The notes: generated by a model not told the origin, from the sequence alone. Numbered from the stretch's first letter, positions 1 to 8,809 are shown. The stretch is 64,000 nucleotides of DNA from Rhizobium lusitanum (GCF_014189535.1 NZ_CP050308.1:3833001-3897000), one strand, 5' to 3'. Translations and numbers: made by a program.

Positions 1-105
1 ACGCATAGCGATGATAGAAGCGAGACGACCAACGACAAGCCCTTCGGCGTCGATGAGAATCCACTTCTTCTCCACCTCTGCAGGCTTCTGGGAGAAGGTT
101 GCCAT
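1..105 (-). CDS. rplM: 50S ribosomal protein L13 (N-terminal part)
   Basis: This is the first 35 codons of ribosomal protein L13, a primary assembly protein of the large ribosomal subunit. The peptide begins [15 protein letters not shown] and continues [20 protein letters not shown], which matches the conserved alphaproteobacterial L13 N-terminus. The ATG is at 105-103, with a weak GAGAG ribosome site upstream. The gene runs off the left edge of the window; rpsI would be expected beyond it. A strong promoter and a hairpin leader lie upstream (229-257 and 171-215). Confidence 0.95.
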   Translation of the reverse strand, partial: MATFSQKPAEVEKKWILIDAEGLVVGRLASIIAMR

Positions 106-170
106 GTTGTATACTCTCTTTTAGGACCCCGGAACCCGAAGGCATCAGGGCGTTTCTTGTTGCTTGGTTT

Positions 171-215
171 GGCGAGCGAAACGCACGCCAAAAAGAAAAC
201 AGCCCGGAAAGGCTG
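171..215 (-). promoter_or_regulatory. rplM leader: terminator-like hairpin followed by a second hairpin
   Basis: On the rplM strand, CAGCC-TTTCCG-GGCTG (215-200) is followed by TTTTCTTTTT, which resembles an intrinsic terminator. A second stem, GGCG-T-GCG-TTT-CGC-T-CGCC (189-171), comes next. The first hairpin lies about 7-22 nt after the predicted start site, so it sits inside the rplM transcript and not at the end of another gene. It could be an attenuator or a 5' stabilising structure. I do not recognise a described L13 leader family in it. Confidence 0.4.
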
Positions 216-228
216 TAATCTGGGGCGG

Positions 229-257
229 CTTATAGAGGGAATGTGCGGGAAGGTCAA
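229..257 (-). promoter_or_regulatory. sigma-70-type promoter of rplM
   Basis: Read on the minus strand, TTGACC (257-252) and TATAAG (234-229) are separated by exactly 17 nt. Transcription would start near 222 and run into rplM. The match to the housekeeping consensus is good for a ribosomal-protein promoter. This is a sequence prediction only. Confidence 0.6.
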
Positions 258-344
258 TATGACGGATTTTGACGGCTATAAAAATTAACGAGTAGAATCA
301 GTATGTTGATTGCGTGGTATCTATATACCACATAGTTTCTGACC

Positions 345-1181
345 TCAAACCAGCTTTAGGATCAATACGCCCGCGGCAATGATCGCGCCGGCAATATAGC
401 GCCAGATGCTTGAGCGTTCCTTTAGAATGACCACGGAAATCACCAGCGCGAACAGGATCGAGGTTTCGCGCAATGCCGCGACGGTGGCGACGGGCGCCTT
501 TGTCATGGCCCATAGCGCCAGGCCGTAGGATGCGATGGAGCCGGCGCCGCCGATCAGGCCGCGCCACCAGTTGTAGTGGACATGGGCGGCCACGGCGTTC
601 ACGCCGCGCTGCGAGATCGCCCAGGTGAACAGCAGCACCGGTGGCAGCAGCGACATCCACAGCGTATAGGATATGGAGTTGCCCGATAGCCGCGCGCCGA
701 TGCCGTCGACATAGGTATAGGTAGCGATCACCACGGAATTGGAAAGCGCGAGCTTAATGGCTGTCCGGCCGCCCTTCCGCGCTTCGAAGGCCAGCGTCAT
801 GATGCCCGCGCAGATGGTCATGATGCCAAGCACAGCCCCGCCCGACAGGCTCTCCTTGAGGATGAAGCCGCTGGTCGCCGCGATGATCATCGGTGCAACA
901 CCACGCATCAGGGGGTAGACGAGGCCGATATCACCGGCGCGATAGGCTGCGGCCACCAACTGGAAATAGGCGAACTGCAGGATCGCCGACGCGCCGATGA
1001 AGGGCCACGCGGCCGAGGCTGGCAGCGGCAGAAATGCCAGAAAGGGCAGGGCGGTGACCGCGCCGCCTGCCGAAACCAAAGCCGCATCCAGCGACTTGTC
1101 CGTACCGGCCTTGATGATCGCGTTCCAGGTCGCGTGCAGCAGAGCCCCGAAAAGGACAAGGGCGATGACGTCAAGAGACAC
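345..1181 (-). CDS. EamA/DMT-family membrane transporter
   Basis: A 278-residue integral membrane protein with two EamA repeats of about five hydrophobic helices each, the usual architecture and length of drug/metabolite exporters. Conserved-looking pieces include LLHATWNAIIKAG near the N-terminus, PLMRGVAPMI in repeat 1, and ALRETSILFALVISVVILKE in repeat 2. The substrate cannot be read from the sequence; relatives export amino acids, metabolites or drugs. The start is GTG at 1181, chosen because GAGG lies 5 nt upstream. It appears monocistronic, with rplM downstream on the same strand but under its own promoter. Confidence 0.85.
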   Translation of the reverse strand: MSLDVIALVLFGALLHATWNAIIKAGTDKSLDAALVSAGGAVTALPFLAFLPLPASAAWPFIGASAILQFAYFQLVAAAYRAGDIGLVYPLMRGVAPMIIAATSGFILKESLSGGAVLGIMTICAGIMTLAFEARKGGRTAIKLALSNSVVIATYTYVDGIGARLSGNSISYTLWMSLLPPVLLFTWAISQRGVNAVAAHVHYNWWRGLIGGAGSIASYGLALWAMTKAPVATVAALRETSILFALVISVVILKERSSIWRYIAGAIIAAGVLILKLV

Positions 1182-1884
1182 GGAAACCTCGGGAAAATAG
1201 GCGATGGCCGGAAAAATTTTGATAATTTGTGGTTATCTCGCCGCCATTTGATCCTCAATGCGTCAAAAAGCAACAGACCAAGCGTTTGTGGAACAGCATG
1301 GCGTACCACCGTGTCCCTGCTTCTCAGGAAAAGCATCGCTCATCTTGTTTCCCATTTGTTCTATTTCCGATATGCAACTATAAGACGTTTCTAATGCATG
1401 TGGGTATGAAGCAAGAACAAAAATTGGATGTGGAGTGAACGCATTATGACGGCTCTTGTCGATAAATTCCCAAAGCGCTTTGAATCTCTCTCAGAGAAAT
1501 AGGGTTAACCAATTTGAAGAATCGGCCGGTTCGATCGTCGGTTGAACGGGCGCGGCGAGTATGCGTCGGCATAAAAGACGACAAATGGATCAGGATATCG
1601 GAAAACTGCAGGAGCAATAACCTATCCGTGCGACTCTGGCTTTTTCTGGTGAAATCGACTATCATTCCGGCATGAAACAATAATAAGTAATATTTATTGT
1701 GGAATGAAGGGTTTTTTAACCGCATCCTTTTCTCACATAAATCTATGTTTTGGCATATATCTCCGTTCACATTCTGTTCTTATTCGATAACTTATTATAA
1801 GGCTTCGCTAATTAGCCTCTGAATAGAAAGTGAACAAAAATCGCATTTCATGAGAACACAACCCGCCGGTCGAGGAGGGTGTGA
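1182..1884. other. intergenic stretch, partly AT-rich
   Basis: About 700 bases with no convincing gene. The part from 1,640 to 1,860 is clearly AT-rich compared with its neighbours. It holds one LexA-type direct repeat (1765-1779). Open frames on both strands here have no good ribosome site and no recognisable protein features. Confidence 0.5.
1765..1779 (+). promoter_or_regulatory. candidate LexA (SOS) box
   Basis: GTTC-ACATTCT-GTTC matches the alphaproteobacterial LexA operator GTTC-N7-GTTC exactly and lies in an AT-rich intergenic region. The possible target is the small frame at 1885-2052, about 105 bp downstream. The motif specifies only eight bases, so one or two chance matches are expected in 64 kb. 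The intergenic position is the main support. Confidence 0.3.
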
Positions 1885-2052
1885 TTGAAAGCGCTTTGGC
1901 GATATCCGCGAAATCCTATGCACCAGAAACTATTTTGCGTTGCAATAGCGATAGTTGAGGGCGCGTCGATGGCGGCCGATCTGATTCAGAATCGGCGCGC
2001 AGAATCAGAAATAGAGAAGGTCCGGAGCGCTCAGATGCTTCTCGGACCTTGA
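1885..2052 (+). CDS. possible 55-residue small protein, function unknown
   Basis: A TTG-initiated frame of 55 codons preceded by a strong ribosome site, GAGGAGGG (1872-1879), 5 nt before the start. The peptide begins MKALWRYPRNPMHQKL, has a moderately hydrophobic middle (LFCVAIAIVEGASMAA) and a charged C-terminal helix. I recognise no family. Against it, the 3' end overlaps an inverted repeat at 2018-2050 that may instead be the terminator of the convergent gene. A LexA-type box lies upstream. Confidence 0.3.
   Translation: MKALWRYPRNPMHQKLFCVAIAIVEGASMAADLIQNRRAESEIEKVRSAQMLLGP
2018..2050 (-). terminator. inverted repeat, possible terminator of the 2079-2405 gene
   Basis: AAGGTCCG (2018-2025) pairs with CGGACCTT (2043-2050), with further AGC/GCT pairing inside the loop. 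On the minus strand it lies 29 bp past the stop of the secreted-protein gene and is followed by CTCTATTTCTG, a weak U tract. Confidence 0.35.
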
Positions 2053-2078
2053 CCAATCCGGTGACGACGAAAACCTTA

Positions 2079-2405
2079 TCAGCGCCGAAAGAGAATATCG
2101 TCGTCGTCGAGGTCGCTTGTCGGCTTGCAGGTATAGACGGGGCAATTGGCCCGGTCCTTGGTCGGCAGATAATCCTGAGCGGCATAGTGGCCGACATCGC
2201 AGGCGTTGCTGTCGGATACGTAGCGATCGTAAAGCGTCATGTTGCGCTGTCTCGTGGACGGATAGCGCATGATGACGGCCCGTTCGCGGCTGATGATTGC
2301 CCTGGCCTCGGCGCAAGTGAAAGACATTGCATTGTAGCGCGATATCGCCAATGCCGGGGTGGCGGCCGAGGCGATCAGCAGGCCCAGCAGGATGATTTTT
2401 TTCAT
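2079..2405 (-). CDS. small secreted protein, function unknown
   Basis: A 108-residue protein with a clear signal peptide: KK, a hydrophobic core (IILLGLLIASAA) and cleavage near TPALA. The mature part contains four cysteines, in FTCAEARA, NACDVGHY and ANCPVYTCKP, which could form two disulfides in the periplasm. It ends in an acidic stretch (DLDDDD) and FRR. The start at 2405 is set by GGAGGG about 8 nt upstream and by the signal peptide; a longer in-frame extension to 2597 lacks both. Small cysteine-containing proteins of this sort are common in rhizobia, but I know no function. Confidence 0.75.
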   Translation of the reverse strand: MKKIILLGLLIASAATPALAISRYNAMSFTCAEARAIISRERAVIMRYPSTRQRNMTLYDRYVSDSNACDVGHYAAQDYLPTKDRANCPVYTCKPTSDLDDDDILFRR

Positions 2406-2518
2406 CGAGGCAACCCTCCCTGAAACTGTTATAATTCTTATATATACATCCAAAACCGAAGCTTTGGCTTCTGGATTTGTGACAAAACACAAGTGTGATC
2501 GAATTGGGAGGCTTCGTG

Positions 2519-2947
2519 ATGAACCACGACCGTTATGACGATTCCTATATCGCCGATATTCTTCTATCCGTACGGACCATTGCGCTCGTCGGCGCATCGC
2601 CTAATCCCGAGCGCCCGAGCAACGGCGTCATGGCCTATCTGATGGCGCGGGGCTATCGCGTCATTCCCGTCAATCCCGGACAGGCGGGCAAGGAGATCCT
2701 CGGCCAGTGGGTCTTTGGCCATCTGTCCGATATCCCGGAGCCGGTGGACATGGTCGATGTCTTTCGCGCGCCGGAATATCTGCGAACGGTGGTCGAGGAG
2801 ACGATCATGATCGAGCCGCGCCCGCCCGTTATCTGGGGCCAGCTCGGCGTGCGTGACGACGCAGCTGCGGCGAGGGCGGAAGCGGCCGGCGTCAAGGTCA
2901 TCATGGACCGCTGCCCGGCCATCGAATATCCGCGACTGGTCGCCTGA
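2519..2947 (+). CDS. CoA-binding (Rossmann) domain protein, YccU type
   Basis: A 142-residue single-domain protein of the CoA_binding_2 family. A Rossmann-type beta-alpha unit (TIALVGASPNPERPSNGV) is followed by VIPVNPG, DMVDVFRAPE and a C-terminal MDRCPAIEYPRL segment. The domain is related to the nucleotide-binding half of succinyl-CoA ligase alpha chains. The physiological role is not established. The start at ATG 2519 is chosen over GTG 2495 because GGGAGG (2506-2511) lies 7 nt before it. It stands upstream of metY with its own 170-bp gap. Confidence 0.85.
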   Translation: MNHDRYDDSYIADILLSVRTIALVGASPNPERPSNGVMAYLMARGYRVIPVNPGQAGKEILGQWVFGHLSDIPEPVDMVDVFRAPEYLRTVVEETIMIEPRPPVIWGQLGVRDDAAAARAEAAGVKVIMDRCPAIEYPRLVA

Positions 2948-3118
2948 CGCGGGCATAGCGCTCATCCGCGAGCGCCGGCCGTTTGTCGCGCAGTATCGCT
3001 GAAAGAGAGCAAGTTTTTCCTGTAAGAGGAAGAGCTTGGAAATCTTCGCGGTTACCTTTCAGATCCAAGGCGCTATGATCCTGTCATCACGATAATAATG
3101 TTGACGGGAGGAAAAAGT

Positions 3119-4402
3119 ATGGCAACGAACAATCCGGGTTTCGACACACTGGCGATCCATGCGGGCGCGCAGCCGGACCCGACGACGGGTGCCCGCACGA
3201 CGCCGATCTACCAGACGACCTCCTTCGTCTTTCAGGATGCGGATCACGCCGCAGCACTCTTCGGACTGCAGCAGTTTGGCAATATCTATACCCGTATCAT
3301 GAACCCGACCCAGGCGGTGCTGGAGGAGAGGGTGGCGGCTCTCGAAGGCGGCACGGCCGCCCTGGCGGTTGCCTCCGGCCATGCCGCTCAGTTGCTCATC
3401 TTCCACACCATCCTGAAGCCGGGCGATAATTTCGTCGCGGCGAAGCGCCTTTATGGCGGCTCGATCAATCAGTTTGGCAACTCTTTCCAGAATTTCGACT
3501 GGCATGTGCGCTGGGCCGATTCCGATGATCCCGCCACGTTCGAGGCGCAGATCGACGGACGCACCCGCGCCATCTTTATCGAAAGCCTCGCCAATCCCGG
3601 CGGCACCTTTGTCGATATCGCGGCGATCGCCGCCGTCGCCCGCAAGCATGGCCTGCCGCTGATCGTCGACAACACTTTGGCCAGCCCCTATCTCATTCGG
3701 CCGCTGGAGCATGGCGCCGACATCGTCGTGCATTCCCTGACCAAATTCATCGGCGGCCATGGCAATTCCATGGGCGGCATCATCATCGACGGCGGAACCT
3801 TCGATTGGTCGGCCTCGGGCAACTATCCGACGCTGTCGACGCCGCGGCCGGAATATAACGGTATCGTGCTGCATGCGGCCTTCGGCAATTTCGCCTTCGC
3901 AATCGCCTGCCGCGTCCTTGGCCTTCGCGATCTCGGCCCCGCCATTTCACCCTTCAACGCCTTCCTGATTCTGACCGGCATTGAGACGCTGCCACTGCGC
4001 ATGCAGCGACATTCCGACAATGCGATCGCGGTCGCGCGGTGGCTGAAGGGGCAGGACAAGGTGGCTTGGGTGCACTATGCCGGCCTCGAGGATCACCCGA
4101 ACCACGCGCTGCAACAGCGCTATTCCCCGAAGGGGGCAGGCTCCGTCTTCACCTTCGGCCTGAAGGGCGGTTATGAGGCGGGCAAGGGCTTGGTAGAGGG
4201 TCTCGAGCTGTTCTCTCATCTCGCCAATATCGGCGACACGCGCTCGCTGGTTATCCACCCCGCTTCGACGACGCATAAGCAGCTCACCGATGAGCAGAGG
4301 ACCGACGCCGGCGCCGGTTCCGATGTCGTGCGCCTATCGATCGGCATCGAGGATGTGAAGGACATCATTGCCGATCTGGAGCAAGCCCTGGCGAAGGTTT
4401 GA
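3119..4402 (+). CDS. metY: O-acetylhomoserine aminocarboxypropyltransferase (sulfhydrylase)
   Basis: A 427-residue PLP enzyme of the Cys/Met-metabolism family. It would make homocysteine (or methionine with methanethiol) from O-acetylhomoserine and sulfide in the cytosol. Diagnostic segments are the N-terminal [40 protein letters not shown], the SGHAAQ cofactor loop, and [11 protein letters not shown] with the PLP lysine at K209. Length fits the MetY/MetZ group rather than the shorter MetB/MetC group. GGGAGG (3106-3111) fixes the start. No SAM-II riboswitch is visible upstream. Its last 187 bp are overlapped antisense by the HEPN gene. Confidence 0.9.
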   Translation: MATNNPGFDTLAIHAGAQPDPTTGARTTPIYQTTSFVFQDADHAAALFGLQQFGNIYTRIMNPTQAVLEERVAALEGGTAALAVASGHAAQLLIFHTILKPGDNFVAAKRLYGGSINQFGNSFQNFDWHVRWADSDDPATFEAQIDGRTRAIFIESLANPGGTFVDIAAIAAVARKHGLPLIVDNTLASPYLIRPLEHGADIVVHSLTKFIGGHGNSMGGIIIDGGTFDWSASGNYPTLSTPRPEYNGIVLHAAFGNFAFAIACRVLGLRDLGPAISPFNAFLILTGIETLPLRMQRHSDNAIAVARWLKGQDKVAWVHYAGLEDHPNHALQQRYSPKGAGSVFTFGLKGGYEAGKGLVEGLELFSHLANIGDTRSLVIHPASTTHKQLTDEQRTDAGAGSDVVRLSIGIEDVKDIIADLEQALAKV

Positions 4403-5727
4403 TGCAAGAAATCGGGTAGGTCTCGCCCTACGGCCACTCCTGCATGATTGAGCAGCCGTCCTTCTCGGAGGGGGAGCAAACCTTCCGCTTGAGCGAACTG
4501 CATAATCTCAGCGTCAGGGTTATCTTGAGGGCGAAACTGATCGCCAAAAATATGCTTTCGGAGACATTTTGCGACAAGAAGCTGGATGTCGGTGGAGGGA
4601 TCGGTCGAGTAGTTCTGGGCGTACTCTAAGTAGTTGGACGAAGCGAATAGGTCAGGAGCACCGCCGTGCAGCATTGTGTTGCGAATTCCAAGGAGGGCAT
4701 CGAGGCGTTTCTCCGGGAGGTCTTCTGACAGCGTTTCCTTGACCCCTGTCTTCATGCCTACGGCAAAACCGCCTTTGCCTTGCCCGAAGATTGCGTTGAG
4801 GGCCATGAACAGGAGAAAGCAGCGGTCAGACTCATCCATGAACCATGCCCTGTAGTAATACTCGAGCGCTTTCCCATGACGTTTGGTGAGCGATGAGGAT
4901 CTGGAGAGGATAGCAGGTAGCATGTTCAGCCACTGATGATCGGACTCTATTATCGTGAGAGGACTGCCGATAGGCGGTGTGTGGCCCCCGCTTGAGGACA
5001 CGCTGATTGTCCGGGGACCTGGAAACCGCAAAAAACCTGTGGCAACCTTTCGGAGGGTAAAGCCGTGGCGATGCTGTTGATCGAGGGATAGAGCCAGAGC
5101 GCCGAGAATCAAGCGTCGGTTCTTCTTGGCCACTTCAACAGACTCGGCTTTCACAACCAACCATCCGCCGACTTCTTCACCCCGGAGATATTTCTCGCGA
5201 ATCCAGTCAGCGTTTCCGGTGGTGATGGAATTGACATCAATCAACGAAAAGTCACTGCAATCGAAATCCGCCTTTACGACAATGGGGGTGATTGGAAACG
5301 CGTTACAGTCTATGCGGGGGCGGAAAATCGAGGATTTTTCCAACGCCTTCACGAGTGTCGATCTGCAACCTGCCGAAACCAGATCGAACAGTGGTCCATC
5401 AAAGTCTTCCTTTTTCGTTTCACGCCAGATTATCGGATAGCTGCGATAGACGAATTTTCGCAGCATCTCAGCAATGTTATTGACTGAGTGTGCGGAAAGA
5501 TAATCTGGGCCCTTCGCCTTCAGCATGAGCGCGGGAAGCGTCAGAGCGGAAGGCTTTAGAAATAGCCTGACAGTGTAGTTGCGCTCTGAAGCGCCTGAGG
5601 GAACGACATCGTACAAGACGTCGTCGATCATTCGGTCTGAAGCCGCTTTTCCGAAATACGCGTGTAGCAGGGATACTACTATGTCATCTGCAAGACTCAG
5701 TCCGAGGTGATCTTTTTTCGAAGCCAT
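4216..5727 (-). CDS. orphan HEPN-domain protein, candidate RNase/defence gene
   Basis: A 503-residue protein with no overall match that I recognise. Residues about 300-400 look like an Apea-type HEPN domain: a helix with LLFMALNAIFGQ, then LDALLGIRNTMLHGG, containing the R-x4-H motif (R349-N-T-M-L-H354) that forms the RNase site in many HEPN proteins. The first 290 residues form an unassigned domain. The start is good (AGGAAG 5 nt before ATG 5727). Base composition is lower in GC than the flanks and the gene interrupts a housekeeping stretch, suggesting transfer. The last about 62 codons are read antisense to metY, so the natural C-terminus was probably lost or replaced on insertion. It could be an abortive-infection effector; this is inference. 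Confidence 0.6.
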   Translation of the reverse strand: MASKKDHLGLSLADDIVVSLLHAYFGKAASDRMIDDVLYDVVPSGASERNYTVRLFLKPSALTLPALMLKAKGPDYLSAHSVNNIAEMLRKFVYRSYPIIWRETKKEDFDGPLFDLVSAGCRSTLVKALEKSSIFRPRIDCNAFPITPIVVKADFDCSDFSLIDVNSITTGNADWIREKYLRGEEVGGWLVVKAESVEVAKKNRRLILGALALSLDQQHRHGFTLRKVATGFLRFPGPRTISVSSSGGHTPPIGSPLTIIESDHQWLNMLPAILSRSSSLTKRHGKALEYYYRAWFMDESDRCFLLFMALNAIFGQGKGGFAVGMKTGVKETLSEDLPEKRLDALLGIRNTMLHGGAPDLFASSNYLEYAQNYSTDPSTDIQLLVAKCLRKHIFGDQFRPQDNPDAEIMQFAQAEGLLPLREGRLLNHAGVAVGRDLPDFLHQTFARACSRSAMMSFTSSMPIDRRTTSEPAPASVLCSSVSCLCVVEAGWITSERVSPILAR

Positions 5728-5972
5728 CAGAACTTCCTGGGCCGCTGGAGGTCTATGGTAGCGATACGTATGCGACGAATGTGAAATAGGTATCCGATTC
5801 TGATCAACAAGAAATGCAATGATTTCCGAGGTGCAGATTATGGATGTATGTGATGAACCACATTGACGGCTGCACTACTTTCTCGGTTTACGGCTCGTGG
5901 AAATCTCAATTTCGTTACAATTGGTCCGCTACAACTTTAGCGACGAATTGAAACGGTGAGCTCCAGAAAACC
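5728..5972. other. intergenic, AT-richer flank of the HEPN gene
   Basis: A 245-bp divergent gap between the HEPN gene and the ligase gene. It must hold both promoters, but no consensus pair stands out. No attachment-site repeat or tRNA remnant that would mark an insertion is visible. Confidence 0.4.
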
Positions 5973-7040
5973 ATGATCTCAAGATTGCGCGTAGCGGTCC
6001 TCTTTGGCGGACAGTCCTCTGAACACGATGTTTCCCTCCTGTCCGCCCGCAACGTCATAAAAGCAATCGATATCGAAAAATATGAGATCGCGCCGATCGT
6101 CATAAGCCGCGACGGACGGTGGTTGTTGATCGATCTGGAGGAGGGGGCTCTGCCTGACCCGGTCCCTTATGCCGGTCAGGAAGTCTGCCTGTTGCCGGGC
6201 GGCAAGGGCCGGCTTCTCGTTGTCGGCGATCCCGCTGGATCTGGCGAGTTACCGGCAATAGATATCCTGTTTCCGGTCCTGCACGGTCTCTATGGCGAGG
6301 ACGGTTCCATCCAGGGTCTCGCTCGAATGGTCGGGGTTCCTCTGGTCGGCTGCGGCATCCTGGGGTCGGCAACCGCCATCGACAAGGACATCGCTAAGCG
6401 TCTGCTGCGCGACGCCGGCCTGCCGGTCGCTCGTTCGATCACGGTGAGATCTGGCGATACTCTGTCGTTCGAAGAGGCGGCGAGCGCCTTGGGGGCGCCG
6501 GTCTTCGTCAAGCCGGTGCGACAGGGCTCTTCCGTTGGTGTCAGCAAGGCGGCCAACGCCGAGGAATTTCGCGCAGCACTCATCGAGGCGTTCAAGCATG
6601 ACGACAAGGTTCTGATCGAGGAGTTTGTTAAGGCACGCGAAATTGAATGCGCTGTCCTCGAGCAGACCGACGGGACGCTGTTCGTTTCCCTGCCGGGCGA
6701 GATCGTCACCGGCCAGGCTCACAGCTTCTATAGCTATGAAGCGAAATATCTCGATGAGGATGGTGCAGTAGTCAGCGTTCCGGCGCAATTGCCCGCCGAT
6801 CTCACCCAGCGTCTGCGCGAGCTCTCGCTGGATGCGTTTCGTGCATTGGGCTGCGAAAGTCTCGCGCGCGTCGATTTCTTCGTGAGGCCGGACATGAGCA
6901 TGGTGGTCAACGAGGTCAACACGATGCCGGGATTCACCAATATCAGCATGTATCCGAAGGCCATGGAGGCGACCGGGATCTCCTATCCGGCGCTCGTCGA
7001 CCGGCTGATTGAACACGGGCTTGCAAGAGGCGGGCGATAA
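5973..7040 (+). CDS. ddlA: D-alanine--D-alanine ligase
   Basis: A 355-residue ATP-grasp ligase that joins two D-alanines for peptidoglycan precursors in the cytosol. It shows the Ddl signature near the N-terminus (FGGQSSEHDVSLLSA), the HGLYGEDGSIQGL loop, DKDIAKRLL, FVKPVRQGSSVGV in the ATP-grasp core, and the metal- and substrate-binding NEVNTMPGFTNISMYPK. It has no cell-wall neighbours. Rhizobia normally also have ddlB in the dcw cluster, so this is probably a second copy. The ribosome site is weak (GGTGAG about 12 nt upstream of ATG 5973). Confidence 0.92.
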   Translation: MISRLRVAVLFGGQSSEHDVSLLSARNVIKAIDIEKYEIAPIVISRDGRWLLIDLEEGALPDPVPYAGQEVCLLPGGKGRLLVVGDPAGSGELPAIDILFPVLHGLYGEDGSIQGLARMVGVPLVGCGILGSATAIDKDIAKRLLRDAGLPVARSITVRSGDTLSFEEAASALGAPVFVKPVRQGSSVGVSKAANAEEFRAALIEAFKHDDKVLIEEFVKAREIECAVLEQTDGTLFVSLPGEIVTGQAHSFYSYEAKYLDEDGAVVSVPAQLPADLTQRLRELSLDAFRALGCESLARVDFFVRPDMSMVVNEVNTMPGFTNISMYPKAMEATGISYPALVDRLIEHGLARGGR

Positions 7041-7135
7041 CCGGATATTCAGGTCCTGGTGTTCTTGAATGTCGCGAAGCCGACCAAAATGCGGTGCACT
7101 GCGATCGAGTGTTTCCAGATCGTCATGAGGGGTTT

Positions 7136-7480
7136 ATGACAACATATTTACGATTGGACACCGACGGCATCGAGCCGGAAACGGGTGCCCCGGCCGAGGA
7201 TCGCCTCATTTCCGGAACACCGGAATTCCGCAACTGGAATGCCGAGGAAGCCGATGGCGGGCTCTATGCGGGCATCTGGGAGGCGACGCCGGGCAAATGG
7301 AAGATCGTCTATGACGAGTGGGAATATTTCCACATCCTCTCCGGTCATTCGGTGGTAACTGCCGAGAATGGCGAGACTTTTCACCTGCGCGCCGGCGACC
7401 GGATGATCCTAAGGCCTGGCTTCAAGGGGACCTGGGAAGTCATTGAAACGACTCGCAAGGACTATGTGATCCGCCTCTGA
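7136..7480 (+). CDS. cupin-domain protein (DUF861/Cupin_3 type)
   Basis: A 114-residue single cupin. The core EWEYFHILSGHSVVTAENGE and FHLRAGDRMILRPGFKGTWEV fits the Cupin_3 group that includes ureidoglycine aminohydrolase-like proteins; only some metal-site residues are recognisable. The substrate is unknown. ATG 7136 is preferred over the upstream frame start at 7094 because GAGGGG (7127-7132) lies directly before it. Confidence 0.8.
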   Translation: MTTYLRLDTDGIEPETGAPAEDRLISGTPEFRNWNAEEADGGLYAGIWEATPGKWKIVYDEWEYFHILSGHSVVTAENGETFHLRAGDRMILRPGFKGTWEVIETTRKDYVIRL

Positions 7481-7600
7481 CGGCGCCTTGGATTCCGTCG
7501 CAAAGCCAGTTGAATCAAAACATGAAGACCGCTGCCGCTTCGATGCGCGCCGGTCTTTGTCGTGCCGTCCGCGCGATGGCCGTTTCCATTGCCAGAGGTT

Positions 7601-7640
7601 GTGTCACCGGGCTTTCACCAAACTGTCATCAAACTGAAAC
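7601..7640 (+). promoter_or_regulatory. PHO box (PhoB operator) of the pst operon
   Basis: Four tandem 11-bp units are visible: GTGTCACCGGG, CTTTCACCAAA, CTGTCATCAAA and CTGAAAC followed by ACTG. The central CTGTCATCAAACTGAAAC (7623-7640) fits the PHO-box consensus of two CTGTCAT half-sites with a 4-bp spacer. A -10-like TTTAGA lies about 10 bp downstream. Expression under phosphate starvation through PhoB follows from this. Confidence 0.75.
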
Positions 7641-7761
7641 ACTGCGCCTTTAGACGCATCACTGTCGCCAGGAGATAGAGGTGGGGGTTACCAACCGATG
7701 GGACACCCCGCGCCAGACTCCTGCTCGCCATCCTTTCATCACTTGAGGAAGTGAGTCTAAT

Positions 7762-8787
7762 ATGCTGAACCAGAAATTTCGTTCGCTTTGCCTGACCGCA
7801 GGCTTCATCGCGGCTATGTCCGTTTCGGCCTCGGCTGCCGACATCACGGGCGCCGGCTCGAGCTTCATCGCTCCGGTTCTGTCGAAGTGGGCTGAAGGCT
7901 ACAAGGCCGCGACGAACAATGTCGTCAACTACCAGTCGGTCGGTTCGGGCGCCGGCATCAAGCAGCTCCTCGACAAGACCATCGTATTCGGCGCTTCGGA
8001 CAAGCCAATGAGCGACGCTGACCTCGAGAAGAACGGCATTGCCCAGTTCCCGATGATCTCCGGCGGCATCGTCGTTTCCTATAACGTTGAAGGCGTAAAG
8101 CCGGGCGAACTCGTTCTCGACGGCAAGACGCTGGCTGACATCTTCCTCGGCAAGATTGCCAAGTGGGACGATGCGGCCATCAAGACCCTCAACCCCGACG
8201 TAAAGCTGCCTTCCACGCCGATCTCCGTCGTTTATCGCGCCGACAGCTCGGGCACGACCTTCAACTTCACCGACTACCTGGCGAAGGTTTCGCCGGAGTG
8301 GAAGGAAAAGGTTGGTTCGAACACGGCGGTTGAATGGCCGGTCGGCTTCGGCGCCAAGGGTTCGGAAGGCGTTTCCACCACGGTCAACCAGACGGCTGGT
8401 TCGATCTCCTACGTTGAATATTCCTACGTCATCGCCAACCACATCGGTTTCGCGAAGATGAAGAATGCTGCCGGCAAGGTTATCGAGCCGAGCCTCGACA
8501 CATTCAAGGCTGCTGCCTCCAACGCCGATTGGGCCAATGCCAAGAACTTCAACCTGATCATCACCAACCAGCCGGGCGATCAGAGCTGGCCGATTGCAGC
8601 TTCGACCTGGGTTCTGCTCTACAAGAAGCCGGCCGATCCTGCTCTCAACGAAGAGGCGCTGAAGTTCTTCAAGTGGTCCTATGAGCATGGCCAGAAGGAC
8701 GCGACCGCCCTGTCTTACCTTGCGATCCCGGAGAGTGTTGCTGCGGTTGTCGAGAAGTCCTGGACGAAGGACTTTGGCGCGAAGTAA
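7762..8787 (+). CDS. pstS: phosphate ABC transporter, periplasmic phosphate-binding protein
   Basis: A 341-residue secreted binding protein. A signal peptide ends near SVSASAAD, followed by [16 protein letters not shown], in which the serines contact phosphate. Other conserved parts are [22 protein letters not shown] and [18 protein letters not shown]. It delivers inorganic phosphate to PstC/PstA. It is the first gene of pstSCAB, downstream of the PHO box. A hairpin after its stop probably raises its level over the membrane genes. Confidence 0.96.
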   Translation: MLNQKFRSLCLTAGFIAAMSVSASAADITGAGSSFIAPVLSKWAEGYKAATNNVVNYQSVGSGAGIKQLLDKTIVFGASDKPMSDADLEKNGIAQFPMISGGIVVSYNVEGVKPGELVLDGKTLADIFLGKIAKWDDAAIKTLNPDVKLPSTPISVVYRADSSGTTFNFTDYLAKVSPEWKEKVGSNTAVEWPVGFGAKGSEGVSTTVNQTAGSISYVEYSYVIANHIGFAKMKNAAGKVIEPSLDTFKAAASNADWANAKNFNLIITNQPGDQSWPIAASTWVLLYKKPADPALNEEALKFFKWSYEHGQKDATALSYLAIPESVAAVVEKSWTKDFGAK

Positions 8788-8809
8788 TTTGTGCTAGCTG
8801 AGAAGTTAC

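Noticed and set aside
1444..1770. Minus-strand frame of 108 codons
   Set aside because: Its GTG start lies inside the LexA-type repeat, no ribosome site is visible, the composition is not protein-like and no family is recognisable.
2948..3118. SAM-II riboswitch before metY
   Set aside because: The conserved elements of the alphaproteobacterial SAM-II aptamer are not present in the 171-bp leader.
5728..5972. Integration site or direct repeats flanking the HEPN gene
   Set aside because: I compared both flanks by eye and saw no direct repeat, tRNA fragment or integrase.
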